DNA of 16,773 nt from Spirogloea muscicola (Eukaryota > Streptophyta > Zygnematophyceae > Spirogloeales > Spirogloeaceae). How positions within the stretch are numbered: position 1 is the first letter of the stretch; each line of letters begins with the position of its first letter. Below, piece by piece: positions 1 to 8,582 of this stretch. The translations under genes were made by a program, and so were the position numbers. Where the stretch lies: positions 387,777 to 404,549 of the forward strand of contig WELB01000042.1 of the NCBI GenBank assembly GCA_009602725.1, given 5' to 3'. A model generated the notes under the pieces. It ran no database searches and was not told the origin of the DNA. It saw nothing but the letters and a program-made list of their open reading frames with translations.

Positions 1-861
1 CTATCTTCCTGTGACAATGTGACCTTTGCAGCTCAGCACCACAGCTAAGTTCTGCACTCCTCATCACCACAATGGGTGCAATCGGATGGTAGCAATGTGA
101 TCATCCCTGCTGCTAAGCATGACACAGCCACACATTGTGACAGAACATGCTCCATGCTGAATTGAATATGGAGAATCTGAAACACTCACTTGTGGCTGGT
201 ATCACCAGGTTGGTTGCAAGAAACAAGGCCTTGCCAGGATGAAGACAGCCTTCGACTGAAATGCACCAACCAAGGAGGATATGCAGTCTTAGTAGACAAT
301 AAGGCATTACTTGGCACCTCATGTACAGTCAAGACGACCAAAATTAACACAAAGTTAGCGCGTAAGATCTCGGACAACAAGGTCTCCAACACTGACAGTG
401 CTACTGTGTTGCATTTTGGTCCACGCGCGGGTGTCGAGGCCGAGCGACATGTGGGCGTATGCTACAAAATAGCATGGCCACCAAGCACAGGACACACGTG
501 CTCTTGGCGACAGGGAACGAGAGGACACCAATAGAGCAGCTTCTGTCCTGAAACTGACTCTGTAGTTGCCTCCAACAAAGTCGCCTCAGATATAAGTCTA
601 TGAAAGTGGTACAAGCAGAGACTGGCACATGCCAACAGTCCTTTTGGAATGCTCACTTTCAGAAGGAGGAGATATAAGCGCAGTGTACAAGACACGGATA
701 GAGAGGAGCTTCTCACCTTTCATATTCTTTTACTGCGACCTAGAACCAGCTTGCTTGCATGAGCAGGCTCACGTCGTGCACAGAGGTCATGCATAATGTC
801 CTTCACAAAGACACATGTGTCTGCCGGATGTATGTGAGGGTCTCTTCTTCGTCGTCAGAAA
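1..861. other. Left flank without a recognisable gene
   Basis: No convincing gene is seen. The longest open frame on the plus strand (about 190-534, 114 codons, non-ATG start) has no motif I recognise and no bias towards G or C at third codon positions, unlike the likely exons to its right. Part of the stretch should be the 3' UTR of the minus-strand gene ending at 862. An exon of a gene lying further left cannot be excluded. Confidence 0.4.
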
Positions 862-1385
862 CTATCTCCGCCGCTGTTGGTCATAGGCGTCAACGTTCTG
901 GGGCTCGCAGGCGGGGTCCATGGCCTGGACCTGCAGCGCTGCAACTGCAGCGCCAGCTACTCCCAGGCAGGCCTGCCAGCGTAACATCCGAGGCCACGTG
1001 ATCCTGGTGCCTGCCAAGCGTGCAAAGCAAGCCCCAACAGCATGGCTGACACGGATCAAAGACACGATATCATTCGCAAATTCCTAAACCTGACCAGCAG
1101 TAAGATCTTGATCCTGAGAGTGCAAGAGCTAAGTACAACACTCCTGCATGTCAAGTGGTGTGTTGATGTCAGGCTGAGAGGACTGCGAAGAGCGATGGCG
1201 GAGAGGCGGGGAAGGGCCACGAAGCTCAGGGCCACACCGTAGTGGATGAAGCAAAGGGGCCAGGCAACGATGGCGGCCCCAATGCCAGTGATGGATGAGC
1301 AGGCCCATGTGAGCTTGGAGCACGGCATGGCGTCGTCTCGCATAAGCTCGCCGCAGGGCAGCCCCGCGGCCTTGCGCAGCGCCAT
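862..1385 (-). CDS. Small two-helix membrane protein, unknown function (2 exons)
   Basis: I propose exon 1 at 1385-1238 and exon 2 at 1010-862, joined by a 227-bp intron (donor G|GTGTGG, acceptor CTTGGCAG). The phases match (1 base + 2 bases make a Gly codon). The product is 98 residues. It has a polar N-terminus (MALRKAAGLPCGELMRDDAM), a hydrophobic segment at about residues 27-49 (ITGIGAAIVAWPLCF), a short link (GTRITWPR), a second hydrophobic segment at about 61-78 (WQACLGVAGAAVAAL), and a polar tail ending DQQRRR. This is a helical-hairpin layout, common among small organelle inner-membrane proteins, but I recognise no family. The chosen ATG has an ideal context (GCCACCATGG). An in-frame ATG 42 bp upstream (1427) has poor context. 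Third codon positions are rich in G/C, supporting coding. It is transcribed away from the gene starting at 1611. The alternative is unspliced read-through to a stop at 1056. Confidence 0.55.
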
Positions 1386-1610
1386 GGTGGCCCTCTCTGT
1401 CCCTAGCCCGCTCCCGTTGCTGCTCATGCGAGCTTGCGCCCTGGGTTTCAGCCGACGACCAGTGCCGCTGCGCAGGCCACGCTATAGACCCTCACACAAT
1501 GCCTCCGCAAGCCTCCTCGCTCTGCTGCCGCGCCGCCGCCGCCGCCGCCGCCGCCGCAGCCGCAGCCGCCGCCGCCGCCGCGCACCACCTCGCCGCCCGC
1601 GCGACGGGTC
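1386..1610. promoter_or_regulatory. Probable bidirectional promoter / CpG-rich 5' region
   Basis: This 225-bp stretch separates the start codons of two divergent gene models (ATG at 1385 on the minus strand, ATG at 1611 on the plus strand). It is much richer in G+C and CpG than the DNA around it and contains a long GCC/CCG run. No TATA box is evident. The promoter call is inferred from gene layout, not from a recognised binding site. Confidence 0.4.
1527..1582. repeat. GCC/CCG trinucleotide microsatellite
   Basis: A nearly perfect run of GCC/CCG triplets, interrupted by two CAG units. It would encode poly-Ala, poly-Pro or poly-Arg on the plus strand and poly-Gly on the minus strand depending on frame, which explains several spurious long ORFs here. 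It lies just upstream of the ATG at 1611, in the 5' UTR or shared promoter. Confidence 0.85.
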
Positions 1611-4587
1611 ATGTTGGCGGCGCCGCTCCGGACACCAACGCAGACGGCCGCCACCGCAGCGCCCGCGGCGACAAGGGCGGTGACGGCGACCGAGGCGCCG
1701 GCTGCTGCCGCTGAGCATGGCGGCGCTGTGGCGCTGTCGCCGATTGCCGCCGGCGGATGTCCCGGTTGGCCGCCTCGGCCTCCGAGGCGGCCCGACAGCC
1801 GCTTCGTGATCCGCTGCGAGACCTCGGATGCCTGTCAGCGCTGCGCCGCGGGCGCGCCCGAGCCGTGCGAGGAGCACTCCACGGCCGCCAGCACAAGGTC
1901 AGCGCGCAATCTGCTTCCCGAGCGCCGCAATCTGGAAGATTCCTCAGATGGACGTCAGAAGCGTGGAAAGCTGGTCCTCCTCATGGCGTCCGCAGCCAAC
2001 CACATTGCACCAAGCAAGCGAATGGGATGCTGTTTTGCCATTGATAGCTAAGAGCAGTTGCATCAGATTTCAAGCGTCCGGGCGAATTCAGCAACTCAAG
2101 TAGCTAGTCAATCTAATCGAAGAGTAGTCTATACTAACACGTCACAGCTCTGTCCAATTTTCGTTACATTGCTGCTCGTCTCCCGATACTGCCTGCCAGA
2201 GCATTGCAGCGATTGGCAGGTTATCACATGATCGCGTTGCTGTTTGTGCTCCTGTTCGATTTCCACCGGTTGGACTGTTGACATTGTGACCTGTGACGAG
2301 TCATCGTGAGTAAGGACGCGACTTTTTGCAGCAAGCACGATTGCCCCTACTGAGCAACAGGCTGGTGGTGATTGCAGGAGGCTCCATCATGGCAAATCGG
2401 CGCTCACCATGCAGTTGGAAGTACTAAAGAGCCAATTAGTGGTGGAGGACTCCGCCGATGAGGCGGCCATCACCAGCAAGGTTGCAGATCTGACGATTCC
2501 TGGCGGCTCAGAAGATGATGAGTGCAACATTGAAGTTGGCAGCAGCAGCAGGGCCAGGAGGCGTCGTAAGAAAGCAAAGGCCCCATTCAGCGGGCCAGCC
2601 AACACGACTCTCAGCCATGACATTGGAGGCAACAAAGGCAAGAAATGTTCTGAGGCATTGTCAGGCACATCAACTGGTGTCCTGGTTCTGCCGAAGTCTG
2701 CATCAGAGCGATGCCTAGCCGTTGAGTGCGAACAGTCTTTCCAGCACAACCAGACACTGCCGGAGGACAGCCCATCCCGTCTGCTTGTTCGCTCATCATC
2801 TCTGCCTGTCAACATTGAAGTACAGTTGGCACATTCTACTTGGCCCAAGCCTCCAGGCCTCGAGTCGCCCAGCCCGCATAGTGGCATAGGCAGCATATCT
2901 CATTTCAATCGCAGCCACACGCTTCCAGCTGTAAGACATCTGCACCCTTACCACTTGCACCTCTTAGGTCCATCTTTTATTGCTCGACACTCCGACATAT
3001 CTTTTATATGCAGCATATTCACTGTACTTGGTGCAAGGATGAGAGAGTAGAGTCCATATTGCTGCCTTGAGAATGTCAACCCTGCAGACAATGTGTCCTG
3101 GTATTGCTGCATTTTTCTGTACCACACTGTGACGTCAATGCCTCCATCGCATGCAAGAGACTAGATGTGACTGGGGCTCTGCAGCAGCGTTTCTGAGTAG
3201 CCAATTGTAGCTGACTGACAGCTGCATGAGCTCAGTTCTGATGACATTCATTTGCATGGGTGCAGCCACTGAGGCTGCGCTCAGCGATGCGAGGAGGCCG
3301 CAAGAGTGCTGGGCTGGCAATGCCCACTAGGGAGGAGTTCCGCGTCCGCTGGGCTCCAGATGTGACGGAACCCAAGCAGAGTACCGTCTCGCATACACTG
3401 GGGCAGGGTGGCCGCGGGAAGGGCAGGTCTTCAGGTGCCACGCACACCAGGAGAAGGGCAGAAGGTGGCAAGAATCGGCAGACGAAAGGGCTCAAGCACG
3501 ACAAGAAAGGGCACAAGCACGGGGAGGCCGCAAAGAAGAGGTACTACTTGGGCTTGACAGGCAGACATAGTCGTACTTTTCTACCTGGTATCTCTGCTGT
3601 TTTATGACTGGAACATCTGGGAACTGCTGTTGTTTTGGTTTGGCAATCAGGCCTTGCTTTACGTGTATTTGATCCTACAGAGATCCGAATAGAGATGCTG
3701 ATGAGCGGTCCTGGTTGTCACTCATTTCAAGCAGGGCATTGTCCATATTGACAAAGGATGTAAATGGCAAGGAGCCCGCGGGGCAGGCCATGAGCTCTCC
3801 ACCATCAAGCTCGCCAAGCCCGTCGCTGACATCTGACGACAGCTGTTCGCCATCCCCTGTCAACATGAGTGGCGTAAGCTCCATGTTGCCTGGGGAGTGG
3901 ATGCTGCCTGACGAGCTTGCAGAGCAGGAGGATGAGGGCGCGGAGATTGTACAGGATATTGGAAGCTGGAGCCACGTGACTCGTAGAGGGAGGAGAGCTC
4001 GGCTTGACGCCAGTGTACAGGTGGACAAGAATTCAGCAGTCAAAGTGTGTGGCCTTGCCGAAGTCAAGGATTGCGACAGTGGGCAGGCACACTCAGCCTC
4101 GTGCATTGCACCAGGAATGAGCAGCATATCAGCAGGCAAAAGTCTTCAGTCTGCCCTTGCTTCTGGTGCAGCCAAGCATTGTGCACAGAGCCCCGCCCTT
4201 GCAGAGCAAGGCAGGTGGCAGCAGGTCGCAGAGGACGATGTCTACCTACTCCTCCAAGCCAAGGAGCTTCTGCACTCAACCTCCCGCACAGCACTGGTGC
4301 GGTGTCAATGTGCACCTCCGAGTTGCTTGCTCTTCACGCTAAAGCTCTGTACATGTTGAAGTTGTGAAGTATTTGTTTCTGCCCTTGCTCTGTCAAGAGT
4401 CTCATCAGCATCAGGTTTGCTTGGCACACACATGTCATCTATGACAGACATAGTGGACATGCTTGTGTTCAATGTATGTGCAGGTCATTCAAGCTCCTCA
4501 AAGTGTTGAGTTCTTTGTTGGTGCTTGCAGAAACCAAAGCAACTGCGCATTGTGCCGGAGCCCAGGCAGAATTTGCTGCTTGCATAG
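1611..4587 (+). CDS. Plant-type conserved protein of unknown function with WAPDV block (5 exons)
   Basis: Proposed exons are 1611-1897, 2378-2930, 3266-3540, 3681-4296 and 4531-4587. All junctions are GT-AG and all phases agree (for example AG|G and AG|A both give Arg), for about 595 residues. The N-terminus is Ala/Pro-rich followed by a Cys-containing patch (RFVIRCETSDACQRC). Exon 2 is acidic then basic (RARRRRKKAKAP). Exon 3 carries the core: PLRLRSAMRGGR, then FRVRWAPDVTEPKQSTVSHT, then a His/Lys/Arg/Gly-rich tract (KHDKKGHKHGEAAKKR). From memory, uncharacterised land-plant proteins share a similar block (PLKLVSAMKG..., WAPDVYDP...SVSHT, then a basic tract); I name no function. The basic tracts would suit a nuclear or nucleic-acid-binding protein, which is inference. 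The start is the first in-frame ATG after a stop at 1485. If exon 4 is not spliced at 4297, the frame ends instead at 4359 with a Cys-rich, less coding-like tail. I prefer the spliced end because its acceptor is strong (TTGGTGCTTGCAG) and its peptide (KPKQLRIVPEPRQNLLLA) looks coding. Confidence 0.6.
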
Positions 4588-6135
4588 GCATTGTGAGCAT
4601 CTACAGCAGTTGTTTGATTGCTCCCTTTGCATTATTCAGGGTGCAGTTGACACTGTCAGAGGTTACCACTGCCTGGTTACTGAAGTAGTAGTCCAACAAG
4701 ATACTGCTCTAGTTATGTAGTCACATCAGAGGCATGTTTGCTTATGCGCAGGTGGCGTGCCTGAGGCTCAGAACCAGGATATGTACAAAGTAGCTGTGGA
4801 CACGAAGATATTGGCTGATTGTACAGCACAAGTAATTGGTTAAGTATACGACGTGACTGAGCCATGCTGCAGCAGGGGCCTTACATGTGACGAGCATGTG
4901 CGGAGGCTTTGTTACAGGAGCTTAAACACAGCAAGAGGTCAAATTAGAACATCACATTTGCGGCCCTCATATATGCTACTTGTATATTGTATCTTAGACC
5001 ACATGGTTGCTGCGTCAGCAGATGGCAAGAGCTTGGAGGGCAGGGTGCCCAAGGAGTCACTTGAGCTTGGCGCCCTTGATTTAGCGCCACCATGCAGCCT
5101 CACCATTTGACTCATATGGACGCCGATGCCTGCTGTTAAAGGCAGTGCAGTTGTGATGCCATATGCTGCCAGGAACTCATGTAAGATGCATGTGATACAA
5201 AGCAAGGCGCTCTTTGGCCAAGAGGATACGAACTTCCGTCTGCTTTCGAGGTTTCTCATGTTGTTGCGCACAGAGATTGTAATATTGTTCAGTGCTGACC
5301 AGTCAAAGTCAAGAAGAGCTTTAAAGTGGAGAACAGAGAGGATCTGACAAAATCTACACTTTCGGTAAGGCCTGCATCGCGCACCTAGTGCACTGGAAGG
5401 AGCCCTAGGTGGTGAATGTGTACCACAAAAAGGTAGAGATAAAGAGCGGGAGAAGTACTACCTGTTCTGTACTGGCTGTTGCTGTAGTGAGAGGCAAGAA
5501 GTGGCCGTGGAAGCCGGTAAAGCGTGAGAAGTGAAATCAGGAGTTCCGCAGGGCACATCGTGGGCTTCTAGCTGGTAAATTCCGATTGACCAGCAATACC
5601 TAGTCAGCGATACCAAGCGGGCAAACAATGGGAAGCAGACCTTGGTGCTCAAGCAGCTAGCAGGCATTCTCGCAAGGTGGAGAGGGCAAGGAGCCTGACA
5701 GCGCTGTTGAGACAAGGCAATCGTGCAGCACAGACCAAATACAAGATGGACATGCTTCTTTTACTCCACGTCAATAGAGGCGAAGTGCTGATAGTACATA
5801 GTGCCTGTAGACGAAACAGCTCATTCAACATAAGGCGATGGCTGTGAGAGGCCAACCAAGAAGGGATGGACAAGTAGAGGGTGGCATAAGAGGCAGGCGG
5901 CTAGCAACCTCCAATCCACAAGAGTCGGCGCTGAAGAGCACACCGCTATTGCACCAAGCAGGTGCCATTTGAAGACCGTTAGCAAAATCCACGGGCAGAG
6001 GCCGACGATGGTGCAGCCTTTAGAGAGTCACAAGAGCTCACTTGAATACAGGAAAGGATCGGCATAAGTGGTCACCAGCGAGGGATGGAAGATTGGGCAG
6101 GGGAGGAGGGGGAGGGGTGCAAGTCCTCGAATCTG
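4588..6135. other. No recognisable host gene (3' UTR and intergenic)
   Basis: About 1.5 kb with only short open frames that do not share a strand or a codon bias. The left part is presumably the 3' UTR of the preceding plus-strand gene; TGTAA motifs, the chlorophyte poly(A) signal, occur at 5180 and 5278. A minus-strand frame at 4939-5271 (110 codons) and a plus-strand C-terminus-like frame ending at 5110 are the best ORFs, but neither resembles a family I know. No LTR ends were recognised to the left of the copia relic. Confidence 0.4.
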
Positions 6136-7607
6136 TCAGCATTTCATGTTGCTCCTCTTAGTGGTGCTCCCCGTTGCCGCTCTTTCTCCCTCTCCAACCG
6201 AATCCCACAGCCGGAATTCGCCCCTCGAAGTCATTTTCACCTCAGAACCTGCAGATTGCTGCACGAAGATTTCCTCCACTAGATCTCCATTCAGAAAATC
6301 TGTAGTAACATCCATCTGCTCGACTTCCAAGTCATGGATAGCAGCCTTGGCCACCACACTTCTCACAAACTATTTTTGACAACAGGAGCAGATATTTCAT
6401 TATTAGTTTAGCCTTCCTTCTGGGCACAGCCTTCGGCCAAAAGACGTAATTTACACTTAATTACAGACCCATCTCCCTTCAGCTTTACCTCAAACACCCA
6501 TTTACTAAGTATGGCCTTCCTCCCAGCTGCTCAATCCACCAGTTCCAAGGTCTGGTTCTCCTTGATGGCGCTCAGCTCTGCTTCTGCAGCTAATCCGAAA
6601 ATGGTAGCATCAGCACAGCTCATGGCTTCGTGCATGGTAAGCGGCTCATATAATGCAACAGCAGTGAGAGGGCGAACATCTGTCAGATTGCTTGGTGAAA
6701 GTGTTTGTCTTGCCCTTCGTCCATCGTCTTCCCTGATTCATATCTCTTACTCTTGTTCCAGATCAACCTACCGCCAGGTATAGGTCCTGTTTCCACATCA
6801 ATAGCTTTCTCAGATTCGTCAGGTGCAGGCCACCACTACATATCGCCCACTATTACAGATGGCCTGAGAGACAAGCAGAATATAGTGGACCTGTCTTCTA
6901 ATTGAAAACTACGCCTCTGCTGAAGACCATCCTCCTTTTCTCAAGATCGTAAATTTCCACCTTCTACTTGGTCATAGTTTACCACAACAGAGGCAGGCTT
7001 GTGTCTCGTAATGCATCCATGCAGATCACCCAAACACCATAAGATGGGCGACTGTGGGCCTCTTTCCCTCCATAACTCCTGCGGCGTCATATCCTCTACT
7101 AGTAGGTGGTATTCTCTTCAGATGAATAGCTTGCTACTGCTTCGGCCAGAGTATTCTGTAAGGAAGATAGGAACAGTAAGCACCTGGCAATTTTCATCAC
7201 AAATATGTTCCACCTTTCTATTGACCCATTTGTTAGGGATTATGAGCTGCTATCAGCTGTCTGTGCACATCCTGCTGTTGACAGAACCTCTCAAAGTCAT
7301 CAAAAGGTACTCAACACAATTTTCAGATTGAAGGGCCTTGATTCTTCGCCCTTTCTGCGAATTCTACTTCAGCCTTGACATGCTTGATTTCTCCAGCACT
7401 TTCAAAGTTGTCTTCAGAAGCACACTCTACTCCAGCTGCGAGCATTATCGGTGAAAGAGAGTGTTTATCGTACTCTCTATTGTTTCCCTGATGATATTTT
7501 CTTTGCATGGGGCCACAGACATCAGAATGCACCAGCTCCAAATTTTCCGATAGCTCTGCAGTGCTCAATAGCAAGCGGTGGTTGAATGTGAACTTTGCCC
7601 TGAACAC
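6136..7607 (-). mobile_element. Decayed Ty1/copia retrotransposon pol relic
   Basis: Read on the minus strand, pieces of copia pol appear in the usual order. About 7607-7510 is the start of the integrase core (LELVHSDVCGPM). About 7240-7118 is late integrase (NGSIERWN, IARCLL, LAEAVAS). About 7085-7030 holds TPQELW and VAHLMVFG. About 6665-6415 is the start of reverse transcriptase (YEPLTMHEAM, GRKAILSKWVFEVK, DGSV, QKEG). About 6366-6258 continues it (AAIHDLEVEQMDVTTDFLNG, then EEIFVQQ). In the family these belong to one gag-pol polyprotein that copies and inserts the element. Here the pieces sit in different frames with in-frame stops, and the match ends straight after EEIFVQQ. The later RT part with the YVDD site, RNase H, gag, primer-binding site and LTRs are not seen. 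It is a dead, 3'-truncated copy oriented opposite to the flanking plus-strand genes. Confidence 0.85.
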
Positions 7608-7696
7608 AGCCCGGACTCAGGAGGAAGTGACAGGACTCAGAAGAAAGTGTGCTTGCCCGGTATTATTAGAAGAAAGTGCGCGCCCATAGAGACGAG

Positions 7697-7716
7697 GGGC
7701 TGGCAGAGGCCAGCCC
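7697..7716. repeat. Hairpin 1 of the GGGCTGG family
   Basis: A perfect 8-bp inverted repeat, GGGCTGGC and GCCAGCCC, with a 4-base loop (AGAG). It opens unit 1 of the tandem repeat. Confidence 0.75.
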
Positions 7717-7802
7717 GAAAAGAATGGACAAAATCCAAAGAGACAAATAGTTGCCAACAAGGAAAATAATAAAGCTAGACACAAGACGACTCAACGGGAA
7801 GC

Positions 7803-8264
7803 TCAGTAACCCCTGCTAAGCAGCCGCAGCTCGGAGAAGCTTGGCTCCTGGTAGCGGGTCCCCAGGCCAGAGCCAGAAGAAGGGCTCCCTTGAGGAGAGG
7901 GGCTGGAAAAAGCCAGCCCAAAAAGAATGAACAAAGTACGAGAAGCGGCGAGGGGAGGCACTAAGTAAAACAAGCACAAAAGAAAAACAAACCAGCTACG
8001 AAGCACTCAGTAACCCCTGGTAAGCAGCCTCAGGTCAGAGAAACTTGGCTCCTGGAAGCGGGTCCCCTGGCCAGAGCCAGAGGCCGCAGCGAGGGCACGA
8101 CCGGCACGCAAATGCAACGCGCGCGCCATGGACCTCTGCAGCGAGACGGACAGGCGCATTCGATACACCTGTGCGAGCGTGCCGGCAACATGGAAGTCCA
8201 CCGGCTCGCCATTGTAGCGGCGGGAGACGGCGTGGCGCGCGAGCTGGTTAGCAGCTCGAGCCAC
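7803..8264 (-). other. Two minus-strand ORFs sharing a repeated C-terminal peptide
   Basis: Two open frames, 8264-8007 (85 codons) and 8006-7803 (67 codons), end with almost the same peptide: GQGTRFQEPSFSDLRLLTRGY in the first and GLGTRYQEPSFSELRLLSRGY in the second, each followed directly by a stop. This comes from the conserved block of the tandem repeat. Substitutions between the copies keep the frame and are mostly conservative (F/Y, D/E, T/S). The upstream part of the 8264 frame has G/C-rich third positions and could be a true exon (NGEPVDFHVAGTLAQVYRM). The other frame looks like repeat read-through. I recognise no family and no splice model, so these may be repeat-derived rather than genes. 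Confidence 0.25.
7900..7919. repeat. Hairpin 2 of the GGGCTGG family
   Basis: A perfect 7-bp inverted repeat, GGGCTGG and CCAGCCC, with a 6-base loop (AAAAAG). It opens unit 2 of the tandem repeat. The stem matches hairpin 1 while the loop differs. Confidence 0.75.
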
Positions 8265-8390
8265 CGAGCGCCCACCGCACCGTGGGTGTCGAAACGGAGA
8301 GCCAACTGAGAGAGCCTACTTGCTGACGTCTATGAGAAAAGCTGGGCTGTGAAAGGGTTCGGGGTTTGGGAGCAGGCCCTGCCGTCGATC

Positions 8391-8420
8391 GGGGCTGGCC
8401 GCCTGTTTCAGGCCAGCCCC
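8391..8420. repeat. Hairpin 3 of the GGGCTGG family, 10-bp stem
   Basis: A perfect 10-bp inverted repeat, GGGGCTGGCC and GGCCAGCCCC, around a 10-base spacer that itself contains GCCTG with its complement CAGGC overlapping the right arm. It shares its core with hairpins 1 and 2 but lies outside the tandem repeat, just upstream of the first recognisable kinase exon. Confidence 0.8.
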
Positions 8421-8558
8421 GTCGGCGCCCCCGACGGCCGACTCGCCGTCTGGTTGGCGCCACGGCCCACCGTTCCCCGAATCGGGAAAACGGACCTCCA
8501 CTTGTTCGAACGAACCCCGCCGCGGCCCGCCAACGCCGCGCCTCTCGCCGCGGCGACC

Positions 8559-8582
8559 GCGGCGGCGGCGGCGGCGGCGGCG
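8559..8582. repeat. GGC trinucleotide run at the kinase 5' end
   Basis: A pure run of GGC triplets. It would give poly-Gly in the frame used by the kinase and poly-Ala in the next frame. Codon bias upstream (8410-8530) fits the poly-Ala frame better, while the kinase continues in the poly-Gly frame. The run may therefore hide a length error or mark the limit of the coding exon. Confidence 0.75.

Larger units (their letters stand above)
7694..8096. repeat. Tandem direct repeat, two units about 204 bp apart
   Basis: Unit 1 runs about 7694-7892 and unit 2 about 7897-8096. Both begin with a GGGCTGG...CCAGCCC hairpin followed by AAAAGAATG(G/A)ACAAA. The middles are diverged and AT-richer. Both end with a well-conserved block of about 75 bp starting CTCAGTAACCCCTG and ending GGCCAGAGCCAGA (first copy from 7802, second from 8006). 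The offset is 203-204 bp throughout. The pair lies between the copia relic and the 5' region of the kinase gene. It may be a tandem duplication or two nested copies of a short interspersed element; no target-site duplication was identified. Confidence 0.75.

Noticed and set aside
1246-1896. Long Arg-, Ala- or Gly-rich open frames on both strands
   Set aside because: They are created by the GCC/CCG microsatellite and surrounding GC-rich DNA, where stop codons are rare; only the frame from 1611 has clear third-position G/C bias and a phase-matched splice.
4939-5271. 110-codon minus-strand open frame
   Set aside because: No recognisable motif, no codon bias and no splice model.
5649-5873. Possible copia gag, RNase H or LTR remnant on the minus strand
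   Set aside because: I looked for RNase H, zinc-knuckle and LTR-like ends to the left of the RT relic and found none that hold.
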